Assembly: GCA_039193195.1 (NCBI GenBank)
Contig: JBCCWS010000032.1
Location: 1-64,000 of the forward strand
Direction: 5' to 3'
DNA: 64,000 nucleotides
Source: Pseudomonadota bacterium
GTDB taxonomy: Bacteria; Pseudomonadota; Gammaproteobacteria; Steroidobacterales; JBCBZW01
The notes beneath the pieces were generated by a model. It was not told the DNA's origin, searched no databases, and worked only from the letters and a program-made list of their open reading frames with translations. Below, one piece after another: positions 56,050-64,000 of this stretch (its first letter is position 1; every line of letters starts with the position of its first letter). The translations under genes were made by a program, and so were the position numbers.

Positions 56050-56973
56050 ATGAATAGCAAAGATGTGCTCCAGGACTGGGCAGACATTCGCCTTTTCCTC
56101 GCTGTCGTCGATCACGGCAGCCTCTTGGCCGCTTCCGAGCATCTCGCCCTTTCCCAGCCGACGGTGGGCCGCCGCCTGAGCGCGATGGAGCGACGGCTCG
56201 GCCTGCCCCTCTTTGTGCGCACGGGTCGGCGTATGCAGCTCACGGATACGGGCGGCGCCATCCTGGAGAACGCGCGGCGCATGGAGCGGGAGATGCTCGC
56301 CATCGAACGCGCCGTCGAGGTGCAGTCGAAGGGCTTGGCAGGGGAGGTCGTCATCACTGCCACCGAAGGCACCGGGACCGAGTGGCTGGCGCCGGAACTC
56401 TACGAGTTTCATCAGCGCTACCCGGAGATCGTGCTCAACATTCACGTGGACAATCGCGCGATCGACCTGGTGCGCCGAGAGGCGGATATCGCCCTTAGGC
56501 TAGGCGAACCGAAGGGGCCGGAGCTCATCGCCAAACGTCTGGTGACCGTCGGCTTCGGCATGTATGCGTCGAAGCGCTACCTCGACAGATCACCGCCCAT
56601 ACAGTCGCTTGACGATCTGCAACAACACGACTTCATCGGCCTGTACGGCGGCGACGGCAAGGCGCAGCTCGCCCTCGGTGACCACACGCCGATAGACTTT
56701 CCCCTGCGCATGGTAATTCTCACCAATAGCCCCTCGGCGCAGCTCTCCGCCGCCCACGCGGGCTTTGGCGTGGCGGTGCTCTCGCACCGCTGGGTGAGTA
56801 TGCGCGGTGAGTTGGTGCCGGTGCTGCCGCAGATCACGGTGCAGGAGACGGACATGTGGCTGGTGACCCACGAGGAGCTGCGCCATAGCGCCCGGATTCG
56901 AGCCGTTTCCGACTACCTCACCGAGCGCGTCCTCTCCAGTAAGGAGCAGTTTCACGGGCGTGGTTCCGTCTGA
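56050..56973 (+). CDS. LysR family transcriptional regulator
   Basis: A 307-residue LysR protein. The winged helix-turn-helix is WADIRLFLAVVDHGSLLAASEHLALSQPTVGRRLSAMERRLGLPLFVRTG, followed by a co-inducer-binding domain (AGEVVITATEGTGTEWLAPELYEFHQRYPEIVLNIHVD; ADIALRLGEPKGPELIAKRL). The first pair of helices and the linker match the classic type. The inducer and regulon are unknown. It may regulate the divergent TPR gene or itself through the dyad at 55995-56017. Confidence 0.9.
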   Translation: MNSKDVLQDWADIRLFLAVVDHGSLLAASEHLALSQPTVGRRLSAMERRLGLPLFVRTGRRMQLTDTGGAILENARRMEREMLAIERAVEVQSKGLAGEVVITATEGTGTEWLAPELYEFHQRYPEIVLNIHVDNRAIDLVRREADIALRLGEPKGPELIAKRLVTVGFGMYASKRYLDRSPPIQSLDDLQQHDFIGLYGGDGKAQLALGDHTPIDFPLRMVILTNSPSAQLSAAHAGFGVAVLSHRWVSMRGELVPVLPQITVQETDMWLVTHEELRHSARIRAVSDYLTERVLSSKEQFHGRGSV

Positions 56974-57105
56974 AGCAGCACCTGTCTTTGGAGTGTGCCG
57001 GGGTTAGCCCGCAGTCTGTCATCGCATTAAATAGGTGCAATGCAGCTGTGCTAGGTATCGTGGGTCTCGAGCGGCGTGCGACCCCGCCCACGGGTGTACG
57101 GGGCC

Positions 57106-57262
57106 TGTCCTGAGTTGGAAGTTCGTTGATGAATTCGCACGCGAGTTTTTGTCCCTGAGCGCGGTGCGACGACGAGCGTGGCAGGTCCCACGGGAGGAGG
57201 AGCAACGTGTTCAGGGGCGAAAAGGTGCCGCGAAGTCATCAACGAACTTCTAACTCAGGACA
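57106..57262. mobile_element. 157-bp MITE (type B), first copy
   Basis: The element begins TGTCCTGAGTTGGAAG and ends CTTCTAACTCAGGACA, with terminal inverted repeats of 33 bp (two mismatches). It is 157 bp and 153 of these bases match the copy at 60036-60192. The left flank is GGCC and the right flank CTAA, so no clean target duplication is left here; later change or a recombination event is possible. There is no coding capacity, so a transposase elsewhere must have moved it. Confidence 0.85.
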
Positions 57263-57386
57263 CTAAGGTAAGCTCAAAGCACCAGGCACCCGGTGGCATA
57301 GCCGTTTCTGCGCCCATTGGCCCATTGCCTGGGCCGCCCGTTGGAGTACAACGTGGGTGGGTACCGAACTGAGCAAAGGAGCGACC

Positions 57387-57812
57387 ATGACCAGTGCCGT
57401 CACCGCCGTCCCCGCCACCGATAGCCAGCGTGCCGCCGAGCACTTCGCCACCTCCCTCGCCTTCGAGGCCGACTGCTGGGACACGCACGAGGCGATGGCG
57501 AGCGGCCAACAGGACTTCGTCCTGCTCGATGTGCGCTCGCCGAGCATGTACCGGCGCAGCCATATTCCCGGTGCCATCAACTTGCCTCACGGCAAGATCA
57601 TCGAAAGCAAGCTGCGCGACTGGCCCGAGAACACGCTCTTCGTGGTGTACTGTGCAGGCCCCCATTGCAATGGCGCGGACAAGGCAGCGCTAAAGCTAGC
57701 CACGCTGGGGCGCGCCACCAAGAAGCTCATCGGCGGGATGACGGGCTGGGCCGATGAGGGGTTTGCCTACTTCGCTGGGGCAGCACCCGGGAGCGTTGCG
57801 GAGGTAGAGTAG
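57387..57812 (+). CDS. Rhodanese-like domain protein
   Basis: The ATG at 57387 (AAAGGAGCG upstream) gives 141 residues. A single rhodanese fold: DFVLLDVRSPSMYRRSHIPGAINLPHG and the active loop VVYCAGPHCNGADKAA. The active-site Cys is probably C89; a second Cys (C94) follows. Members of this GPxCNGA subgroup accept sulfur or act as redox or signalling carriers. Transfer of a sulfane sulfur is expected; the acceptor is unknown. It stands 44 bases before the alpha/beta hydrolase gene on the same strand and may be in an operon with it. Confidence 0.85.
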   Translation: MTSAVTAVPATDSQRAAEHFATSLAFEADCWDTHEAMASGQQDFVLLDVRSPSMYRRSHIPGAINLPHGKIIESKLRDWPENTLFVVYCAGPHCNGADKAALKLATLGRATKKLIGGMTGWADEGFAYFAGAAPGSVAEVE

Positions 57813-57856
57813 GCCTACCGCCGCCCTGGGGCCCGGACTTAAGGACAGCTCCGCAC

Positions 57857-58771
57857 ATGATTCGATCGATCCACTCAACCCTCGCGGTCATATGCCTGGG
57901 CATCCTCGCCCTACCGTGCCAGGGCGCCACACCGTTACGGCACACGGTCACCGTCGACGGTCATCCCATCGCCGTCTGGGAGAAGCCCGCCGCGACGGCG
58001 CCATCGCCATCGGTGTTGCTCGTGCACGGGCGCACCTGGAGCGCCCTGCCCGACTTCGATCTGCAGCTGGAAGGCGAGAACCTCTCCCTAATGGATGCCT
58101 TGAGCGAGGCAGGGCTCACCGTCTATGCCATCGACCTGCGGGGATACGGGGAATCGCCTCGCGATGACACGGGCTGGCTGACGCCGCAGCGCGCCGCCGA
58201 TGACGTGGTAGCCGTCTTGCGGTGGATTCACCAGCAAGGCGAGAGTCACTTGCGGCCACACCTGTTCGGCTGGTCCATGGGATCGACGATCTCCCAGTTG
58301 GCAGCCCAGGCGCACCCAAACGCCATGGCATCCCTGACCCTCTACGGCTACTGGCACGATCCGGACGATCGCTTCCCCGAAGGATCTTCGGACCAGGCCC
58401 CGGCACGCTCGAAAAACACGGCACGAGCAGCGGCAAGCGACTTCGTTACCCCGGGGTCCATCTCGCAGCGAGCCATCGATGCCTTCGTAGCAGCGGCGCT
58501 CGCGGCAGACCCGGTGAAGACGGACATCCGCCGCCTCACGGACTACAACCGTCTCGACCCGGGCGAGGTGACCGTGCCGACGTTGGTGATCGCAGGCGAG
58601 TTCGACCCGCTAGCGCCGCAGGAGCAACTCGCCAAGCTCTACACGCGCCTCGGCACCGGTCACAAGCAATGGGTGAGCGTGCCTGGCGGGGATCACGCGG
58701 CTCATCTCGAGGCGCCGCGGGCGTACTTTGTGCGCGAACTCCTGGCTTTCATCAGCGGCATCTCCAATTAA
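57857..58771 (+). CDS. Secreted alpha/beta hydrolase
   Basis: The 304-residue protein carries a signal peptide (LAVICLGILALPCQG) and a classic alpha/beta hydrolase core: VLLVHGRTW (oxyanion region), AIDLRGYGESP, the nucleophile elbow GWSMGSTI, the acid near AGEFDPLAP and the catalytic His in GGDHAAHLE. It hydrolyses an ester, amide or related bond outside the cytoplasm. The substrate is unknown. Its stop overlaps the stop of the convergent peroxiredoxin-like gene: the four bases TTAA at 58768-58771 serve both. Confidence 0.85.
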   Translation: MIRSIHSTLAVICLGILALPCQGATPLRHTVTVDGHPIAVWEKPAATAPSPSVLLVHGRTWSALPDFDLQLEGENLSLMDALSEAGLTVYAIDLRGYGESPRDDTGWLTPQRAADDVVAVLRWIHQQGESHLRPHLFGWSMGSTISQLAAQAHPNAMASLTLYGYWHDPDDRFPEGSSDQAPARSKNTARAAASDFVTPGSISQRAIDAFVAAALAADPVKTDIRRLTDYNRLDPGEVTVPTLVIAGEFDPLAPQEQLAKLYTRLGTGHKQWVSVPGGDHAAHLEAPRAYFVRELLAFISGISN

Positions 58772-59373
58772 CGCCCCGCCGAGCGCCGCGCTAAGGCGCC
58801 GGCGTCGACTGCCGCCAGCACATCGTCAATCTTGGGCCGCTTGCGGTAGCCCTGCTCTGCGAACTTCATCCGCAGTTCGCCGTCGGGACCGAACACCATG
58901 ATGCCTGGGTGGGGGATCCCATAGCCTGAAGAGCCGGGCTTCTGGCGCTCGTTTCGAATACCAAAGGCATCGATGATCTTGGATTCGGGATCGGAAAGCA
59001 GCGTGAAGGCGATATCGAAGCGTTGCTCGAACTGCCCGAGAATCTCCGTGCTGTCGTAGCTAACGGAAACGAGGGTGAGGCCGCGCGCCTCGAAGTCCGC
59101 ATGGCGCTTGGAGAGCTCGATCAGCTGGCGCTTGCAGAAGGGACACCAGTCCGCGCTACGCACGAAGGCCACGACCAAACCCTCTCCCTGCTCGGCCAAG
59201 GCCGAGAGCTCTACCCTGTTGCCATCAGGCGCAACGGCGGTCAGCCCTCCCAAGAGTCTACTGCCCTCAGCTGGACCCCAGTCGTAGGCGAGTACGGCGG
59301 CCGAGAGGCCAGCGAGCGCCAAGACGATGGTCGAACGGATAAGGGGATTAGCGAGGAAACGGTCGCGGCGCAT
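58768..59373 (-). CDS. Peroxiredoxin-like (AhpC/TSA) exported protein
   Basis: The ATG at 59373 has GGAG six bases upstream and gives 201 residues. An N-terminal hydrophobic segment (STIVLALAGLSAAVLA) is a signal or anchor. The thioredoxin-fold body has VVAFVRSADWCPFCKRQL, with a CPFC pair at the redox position, then LVSVSYDSTEILGQFEQRF and IDAFGIRNERQ. CxxC at the peroxidatic site rather than the usual T/SxxC is typical of the AhpC/TSA-like disulfide-oxidoreductase or bcp-like group. It probably reduces peroxides or disulfides in the periplasm. Longer starts add no signal. Confidence 0.8.
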   Translation of the reverse strand: MRRDRFLANPLIRSTIVLALAGLSAAVLAYDWGPAEGSRLLGGLTAVAPDGNRVELSALAEQGEGLVVAFVRSADWCPFCKRQLIELSKRHADFEARGLTLVSVSYDSTEILGQFEQRFDIAFTLLSDPESKIIDAFGIRNERQKPGSSGYGIPHPGIMVFGPDGELRMKFAEQGYRKRPKIDDVLAAVDAGALARRSAGR

Positions 59374-59474
59374 GGTGTACTCCACAGGCTGGCATCGGTG
59401 CATGGTAGCCCGGGGAGCGTACGGCAAGTGACGCTCGACTATCTAACGTTCCGCTAACATCGTGGGTCGCTCCC

Positions 59475-59945
59475 TCACGGCAACGGCTGGATAAGCTCGC
59501 GTAAGGTCACCCAGCCGTGCGGCGCCGCTTGGGACCGCACCATGACGATCATCGCGCGGCCGCGAGCCACCCCGCCTGGATCCCCGTTTTTGGGTGTCCA
59601 GCCGATCGAGAAACGCGTAATCGCGATCGCCGTATCACCGCAAATGGCCAATGACTCGCGCACATTGTCCGGGCCATCGCCAAAGGCCAGATCCACAGTC
59701 TCAAAGGTGGCTGCAAGATCCGCCTTGAGTGCGTCCTTGCCCTCGAAGTAGCGTCCGGGACCGAGGGATTTGATCACCTCATCATGATGGAACAGGGCGA
59801 TGCGTTCGATATCCCCCGCCTTGAAGGCCTCGCGAACTTCCCGGTTGGTGGCGTCGATCCTCGCCAGATCAGGCGTTTGCTCGGCGGGAACGCACGACGC
59901 AATGGCCCCGGTAGCAAGTAGCGAGAGGGCGGTCACTAGCGGCAT
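59475..59945 (-). CDS. SnoaL/DUF4440-like lipoprotein
   Basis: A 156-residue protein with a lipoprotein signal (lipobox AIASC) and an NTF2-like fold: IDATNREVREAFKAGDIERIALFHHDEVI, YFEGKDALKADLAATFE, and strands AIAITRFSIGW and RAMIVMVRSQAAPHGWVTLREL. This is the SnoaL/DUF4440 group, small proteins with ligand-binding or unknown catalytic roles. It sits between the peroxiredoxin-like gene and the second 157-bp repeat. Family is likely, function unknown. Confidence 0.7.
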   Translation of the reverse strand: MPLVTALSLLATGAIASCVPAEQTPDLARIDATNREVREAFKAGDIERIALFHHDEVIKSLGPGRYFEGKDALKADLAATFETVDLAFGDGPDNVRESLAICGDTAIAITRFSIGWTPKNGDPGGVARGRAMIVMVRSQAAPHGWVTLRELIQPLP

Positions 59946-60031
59946 GTGTCGGCGACTTCCTGTTGTGGGAGCGAGGGAGTTGGCTTAAGCCTGCGCCGCC
60001 GTGATCTGGGAGATCTCACGTCGGCCCTAAG

Positions 60032-60196
60032 CTAGTGTCCTGAGTTGGAAGTTCGTTGATGAATTCGCACGCGAGTTTTTGTCCCTGGGCGCGGCGCGAC
60101 GACGAGCGTGGCAGGTCCCACGGGAGGAGGAGCAACGTGTTCAGGGGCGAAAGGGTGCCGCGAATTCATCAACGAACTTCTAACTCAGGACACTAG
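60032..60196. mobile_element. 157-bp MITE (type B), second copy, with CTAG target duplication
   Basis: The element spans 60036-60192. Terminal inverted repeats are 33 bp with a single mismatch, and CTAG flanks both ends (60032-60035 and 60193-60196). It differs from the copy at 57106-57262 at four positions. The centre has CGTGG-CAGGTC-CCACG near 60107-60122. The clean target duplication indicates this copy transposed after the two sequences were already similar. No gene is disrupted. Confidence 0.9.
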
Positions 60197-60376
60197 CAAG
60201 TGCTTTCGCTGAATGAGAGGGAGCGTGTATGGTCGCGCACCCATCAAGGCGACAACAAGTGGATGCGTGACCGGCCGAAGGCGTCTAGCCGCGCCGCTCA
60301 CGAGGTCTAAGGAAAACGAGGGCGGGGGCTCAAGCCCGCGACGCCGCCCTGGCGAGAAGGATGCGCCCGCCTAGCG

Positions 60377-61003
60377 CTATCGTGTTTCGCGGCGTCGTGC
60401 GTAGGCGATGCCCACCAGGCCCCACAGCACAAGCGGTATGCTGGCAGGCTCTGGGATGGCGACCTGACCGATGTTGATCGTCAGGGCGAGGGCAGCGTAG
60501 GCGGCGTTGCCGTAGTCGGAGGCCGAGATCGATACCGGGGTGCCCGCCAGGGAGATGTTGTTGATGTCGAGGTCGACGAGCAGGGATCCGGACCAGCTCA
60601 CCGAGTCGCCGTCGTTGAAATTGAAGTTGCCGCTTCCGTCCACACCAACGCCGAAATCGTCCCTGTCGGTATCGGAGCCATCGTTGTCTATGTAAGCGAG
60701 GTCGATCGAGCGCGTATTTCCAGCAATGGTCAGGGTCGCATCCCCGGTCACGGCAGTCACTTCGACGTCGTTGTCGTTCGTGAAGTTGATCAGGTCTTGC
60801 CAGGTGTCGTTGTTGGAGAGGCCATCGTTGTCGTCAAAGAAGCCGCTGCCGATGGCGGTGGTGGATCCGGAGAAGGTCCACACGGTCTGGCCGCTGCCCG
60901 CGTCCCCGGTGATGTCGACCACCAAGCCGGCCTGACTGACGAGAGAGCTGAGCAGGAGCGTGCTGCCGAGGAGGCTGCGCAGCGCCGGTAGTTTCCAAGT
61001 CAT
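60377..61003 (-). CDS. PEP-CTERM sorting-domain protein
   Basis: The ATG at 61003 is preceded by GGAAG five bases upstream and is preferred over the ATG four codons earlier. The 208-residue product has a signal peptide (LLGSTLLLSSLVSQA), a beta-rich, Asp/Asn/Gly-rich body (VDITGDAGSGQTVWTFSG, DGDSVSWSGSLLVDLDI) and the sorting tail AIPEPASIPLVLWGLVGIAYARRRETR (PEP motif, hydrophobic span, basic end). Exosortase should cut at the PEP region and the protein ends up in the exopolysaccharide matrix. It lies downstream of prsT on the same strand and behind a sigma-54 promoter match. Confidence 0.93.
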   Translation of the reverse strand: MTWKLPALRSLLGSTLLLSSLVSQAGLVVDITGDAGSGQTVWTFSGSTTAIGSGFFDDNDGLSNNDTWQDLINFTNDNDVEVTAVTGDATLTIAGNTRSIDLAYIDNDGSDTDRDDFGVGVDGSGNFNFNDGDSVSWSGSLLVDLDINNISLAGTPVSISASDYGNAAYAALALTINIGQVAIPEPASIPLVLWGLVGIAYARRRETR

Positions 61004-61103
61004 GTTCACTTCCATGTGATCCAGGCCAAGCCGTTAGCGAGGGTGGCGGCCGTCATGAGCCGCGGCGACCCTCAGGTCCTCGGGATGTCGTCAATTAACT
61101 ACT

Positions 61104-61122
61104 GCAAGCAAGTTCTAAGCCA
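61104..61122 (-). promoter_or_regulatory. Sigma-54 promoter of the PEP-CTERM gene
   Basis: On the minus strand the sequence reads TGGCTTAGAACTTGCTTGC: the -24 GG and -12 GC are separated by exactly ten bases, and both TGGC and TTGC boxes match the RpoN consensus. The expected start of transcription is near 61097, leaving a leader of about 94 bases. Upstream, two direct repeats of CATTAGA (plus strand 61136-61142 and 61159-61165, 23 bases apart) may bind an enhancer-binding protein. RpoN and the PrsK/PrsR pair are known to drive PEP-CTERM genes. Confidence 0.7.
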
Positions 61123-61239
61123 TAGAATTCCAACTCATTAGAATCAGTCAGTTATGATCATTAGAGGAGATCACCAGCCGAGACTTGTACGAGCCTCTGT
61201 AAATCCAATCGACAGCTTGCGCAGGTGCCACGAGACCGC

Positions 61240-64000
61240 TCACAGCTCCTTCATCAGACGCTCGGCGTCATCGCGGGCGGCAAACTGCCCTCCACTGGCA
61301 AGCGCCTGGCGCAACACCGCGCGCGCCTCCTCACGCTCGCCGGCGCGGGCGAGGCCCGCCGCCAGGTGGTATCCGATCTCGCCAGCGCCACGGTCGGCCT
61401 GCCACGCATCGCGCAGGATCGAGATCCCGTCGTCCACCTGGTCATCCAGAATCAACATCCAGCCGTATGTGTCCTGGATGGTAGGGCTGGCCTTGGCGAG
61501 ATCGAAGGCACGGCGGGAGGCCTCCAAGGCACGAAAGTCGCCTAGCTCGGAGTAAGCCCAGGCGAGGTTGTTCCAGGCCACGACGTTCTCCCGATTAAGG
61601 AGCAGCATGCGCTCGTAGTCTGCGGCTGCGGTCAACAGGTCTCCGGCGCCGTGGGCGTGCGCGGCGGCAGCCATCAGTACCGTCTGATCCTCCGGATACG
61701 CGTCGAGCCAGTCTCGCAGCACCTGCTGCGACTGGGGATGTCCGTCGCGCTGGCGCGCACGGTACAAGCGCATCACCATGGCCGTCGATTGTCGTTCCTC
61801 AAACACCGCCTCGTAGGCCCGCACCGCAGCAAGGTGCTGCCCGCGGACCATGGCGATGTCTCCCGTAAGCACCTTGCTCAGGGCCGTAGTGCCATCTGCC
61901 GCTACCAGGCGCGCGAGGAACGCGTCGGCCTCATCGGCACGGCCCCGATCGATCGCGATACGCGTGGCCAGATCCAAGCCCGCACCGTCCTGCGGATGGG
62001 CGCGGAGCAGCTGACCGATCGTCAGAGTCGCCTGAGACAGGTCACCGCTTGCGTACTCGGCTCGAGCGAGATTTCGCAGGGGCTCGGCCGCCGTGCCGTC
62101 GATGCGCAGCGCCCTGCGCAGGCTCTGCGCGCCATCCGCCACCTTGCCCTGGCCGATCAAGGCCACGCCGAGGGCGTTGTGTGCGCTCACCGCGGTCGGC
62201 TGGGCGACGACCATCTCGCGCGCCACCTCCTCAGCCAGCTGGTACTCCCCAGTCTTAGCCAACATGTTAACTAGCTTGATTCGCGGCGCCAACGCCGCCG
62301 GATCGACCAGCCGAGCACGCTCAAGGCTGACCCTTGCACTGCTCACATCGCCCGCTCGCAGCTGTAGCTGCGCCAAGGCGTCGAGGGCCAGCGCATCGTC
62401 CGGGTAGTCCGCGGTAAAGGCCAACAGTCGGTCGACCGCCCCCACCTCATCGTCAGCGCTCGAGGCAAGCTTCGATAGGTTGATCGCCGACGTGGTGTGG
62501 CTCGGATCGAGCGCCAGCGCTTGTTCGAAGTGGCGTGCCGCCGTCGATGCATCCTCGCCAAGGGCGACCAAGCCTTGCACGCTGCGAGCGGCAGCCGACG
62601 CCGGGAATTGCTTCGCCGCCGCCGCGGCCTTGCGGCGAGCGGCTTGCGTGTCGCGCTCGAGGAGGCTGAGCAGAGCGTCGAGGACTGCCGCCCGCTCGGC
62701 GTTGGCGGCATCGCGCCATTGCGCCCCATCGAGGAGCGAGGCCGCGGCGTCGTAGCGTTGGGTGAGCAAATAACCGGTGAGCAACTCCAACCGGGTGCCA
62801 TCATCCTCGGGGGTCTCCTGGAGCACACGCTCCCATAGGGAAACCGCGGCTGCGTAGTCTCCGGTCAGCGCATTTGCCTCGCCGAGGAGCGACATCACTT
62901 CCCCCCGACTCAGTGCGACCGGTGCATCGTGCGGACCTGGCCGCGACTCGGCGCCGCGACGCGCTGCCGCCAGCAGAGTGCGCACCTGCGGATCATCAGG
63001 CCGCACCACCGCCATTCGCTCGAGGAGGGCGGTCGCTTGCTCGTACTCACTTCGTGCCAGATAGATCGTGGCCTGCAGGATCTGCGCCGCCACGAAACCC
63101 GGCACTTCCACCAACACTCGCCCAACAAGATCGTTCGCAAGCACAAAATCCCTGCGCTCGAAGGCAGTGCGCGCCCGAAGGTACTTGATGAGCGCATGGT
63201 CCGCTTGCAGTTGATTGAGATCGTCGATCGTCTCCCCTGCCTGATCGAGCTTACCTTGAGCAAGTTGCGCCTCTGCCAGCGCCAGGCTCAGCTCCCAGCG
63301 CAGAGGGCGATGCTCCTCCAGAAGTGGCTGAGCGAGCGCTGAGCGGAACTGCGACTCGGCGTCCTCGCTCCGGCCCAGCTCGTGCAGGAAGCGTCCGTAG
63401 TCAAGGCGCACGGCAGGCGAATTCCCGTGGGCCGCGACGGCGCTCTCGTAGGCCCGACGAGCGCTCGCGACGTCGGCCTTTGCCAGCGAGGCGCGCGCGA
63501 TGCCAAGTAGCGCTCGCTCCTCCTCGGCGTCCAAGGCCAGGGCGCCCTGGTAGGCATCGACTGATCGATCAGCGTCTCCCAGCATTTCATAAGCCAGGGC
63601 GCTGAGGGCCAACACCTCGGCGGTCTGCGCCTGGGCCTGGGTCAGCTCAGTAAGCGCCTCGTCCGCGCGCCCTAGGAGAAGCAATGCCTCCGCCATCTTC
63701 GCAATCGTGGCCTGCTGATCGAAGCCGAGTTCACGGGCGCGCGCCAGTTCCTTCTCGGCGGTCGCGGCATCGCCGAGGGTCAGCGCGGCGGCGCCCAGGC
63801 GGTAGCGCGTCCGCGCATCACGCGGATCGATCGCCACGGCGTTGCGCAGCTCGATGATCGCCTCGCGGTAGCGTCCGTATTCCTCAGCCTCGAGGGCGCG
63901 AGACATCGGCTCGGGTGCCCCTTCATCGGCGCAGCTAGCTGCCAGCCCCAGGATCGTCACCGCAAGGAGCGCCCTCCCGGCGGGCTGCGAACTTCCTCGA
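61240..64000 (-). CDS. prsT: PrsT, TPR lipoprotein of the PEP-CTERM/exosortase system (5' end beyond window)
   Basis: The frame remains open to the right edge: codons before 63960 read ...AGRALLAVTILGLAASCADEG, which is a lipoprotein signal with lipobox LAASC. So the true start lies beyond position 64000 and at least 919 residues are present here. The body is a long run of about twenty TPR-like units (LRNAVAIDPRDARTRYRLGAAAL, LYRARQRDGHPQSQQVLRDWLDA). This is the size and layout of PrsT, the TPR lipoprotein of PEP-CTERM/exosortase loci. It probably assists export or sorting of PEP-CTERM proteins and polysaccharide. The PEP-CTERM gene follows 236 bases downstream on the same strand. Confidence 0.85.
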   Translation of the reverse strand, partial: RGSSQPAGRALLAVTILGLAASCADEGAPEPMSRALEAEEYGRYREAIIELRNAVAIDPRDARTRYRLGAAALTLGDAATAEKELARARELGFDQQATIAKMAEALLLLGRADEALTELTQAQAQTAEVLALSALAYEMLGDADRSVDAYQGALALDAEEERALLGIARASLAKADVASARRAYESAVAAHGNSPAVRLDYGRFLHELGRSEDAESQFRSALAQPLLEEHRPLRWELSLALAEAQLAQGKLDQAGETIDDLNQLQADHALIKYLRARTAFERRDFVLANDLVGRVLVEVPGFVAAQILQATIYLARSEYEQATALLERMAVVRPDDPQVRTLLAAARRGAESRPGPHDAPVALSRGEVMSLLGEANALTGDYAAAVSLWERVLQETPEDDGTRLELLTGYLLTQRYDAAASLLDGAQWRDAANAERAAVLDALLSLLERDTQAARRKAAAAAKQFPASAAARSVQGLVALGEDASTAARHFEQALALDPSHTTSAINLSKLASSADDEVGAVDRLLAFTADYPDDALALDALAQLQLRAGDVSSARVSLERARLVDPAALAPRIKLVNMLAKTGEYQLAEEVAREMVVAQPTAVSAHNALGVALIGQGKVADGAQSLRRALRIDGTAAEPLRNLARAEYASGDLSQATLTIGQLLRAHPQDGAGLDLATRIAIDRGRADEADAFLARLVAADGTTALSKVLTGDIAMVRGQHLAAVRAYEAVFEERQSTAMVMRLYRARQRDGHPQSQQVLRDWLDAYPEDQTVLMAAAAHAHGAGDLLTAAADYERMLLLNRENVVAWNNLAWAYSELGDFRALEASRRAFDLAKASPTIQDTYGWMLILDDQVDDGISILRDAWQADRGAGEIGYHLAAGLARAGEREEARAVLRQALASGGQFAARDDAERLMKEL

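Overview
The window is high-GC DNA (roughly two thirds G+C by eye), densely coded on both strands, with ATG, GTG and TTG starts. It contains a cobalamin riboswitch with a TonB receptor, two LysR regulators, a CadC-like regulator, PpnN, an agmatine deiminase/N-carbamoylputrescine amidase pair, PEP-CTERM and VPLPA-CTERM proteins, and the lipoprotein PrsT. Together these suggest a free-living, probably aquatic or marine, gammaproteobacterium-like member of the Pseudomonadota that makes exopolysaccharide through a PEP-CTERM/exosortase system. I cannot name the genus. I saw no rRNA, tRNA, CRISPR array or transposase.

Layout. 0.5-5.5 kb: a membrane-anchored TPR-CHAT protease-like protein, tail to tail with an ECF sigma/anti-sigma pair. 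5.6-7.5 kb: a hairpin-rich gap, then a small DUF350-like membrane gene and a transglutaminase-like gene, now separated by a 157-bp miniature element inserted at the first gene's stop codon. 8.0-9.7 kb: an ACT-containing protein with a C-terminal TIR-like domain. 9.9-11.8 kb: an S9 peptidase lipoprotein. 12.1-16.5 kb: a vitamin B12 region (small membrane protein, BtuF-like protein, DUF71 PP-loop protein, cobalamin riboswitch, BtuB-like receptor). 16.6-23.4 kb: aguA and aguB-MFS, separated by a DUF4062-STAND-TPR gene. 23.5-25.3 kb: a secreted subtilase with nine WSQ repeats and a strong terminator. 26-30.5 kb: fatty acid hydroxylase, unknown lipoprotein, ppnN.

31.0-38.6 kb is the most striking part: three overlapping genes encoding (i) a 1,814-residue protein with two alpha/beta hydrolase domains, a CHAT caspase-like domain and a helical TPR tail, (ii) a TIR protein with an intact catalytic Glu motif, and (iii) a SLOG-fold protein. 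TIR plus SLOG plus effector is the logic of Thoeris antiphage signalling, but this effector differs from the Thoeris effectors I know. With the CHAT, TIR-like and STAND genes further left, the first 39 kb looks rich in prokaryotic immunity or conflict genes.

38.9-64 kb is mostly metabolic and envelope genes: a polyphosphate-glucokinase/glucosidase pair, a VPLPA-CTERM protein, an FG-GAP protein, an acyl-CoA synthetase, an ATP-grasp ligase, a GNAT, regulators, NTF2-like proteins, a DJ-1/PfpI gene broken by one stop codon, a rhodanese, an alpha/beta hydrolase and a peroxiredoxin-like protein. Two 157-bp MITE copies flank part of this block. At the right edge lie a PEP-CTERM protein behind a good sigma-54 promoter match and PrsT, whose 5' end runs off the window.
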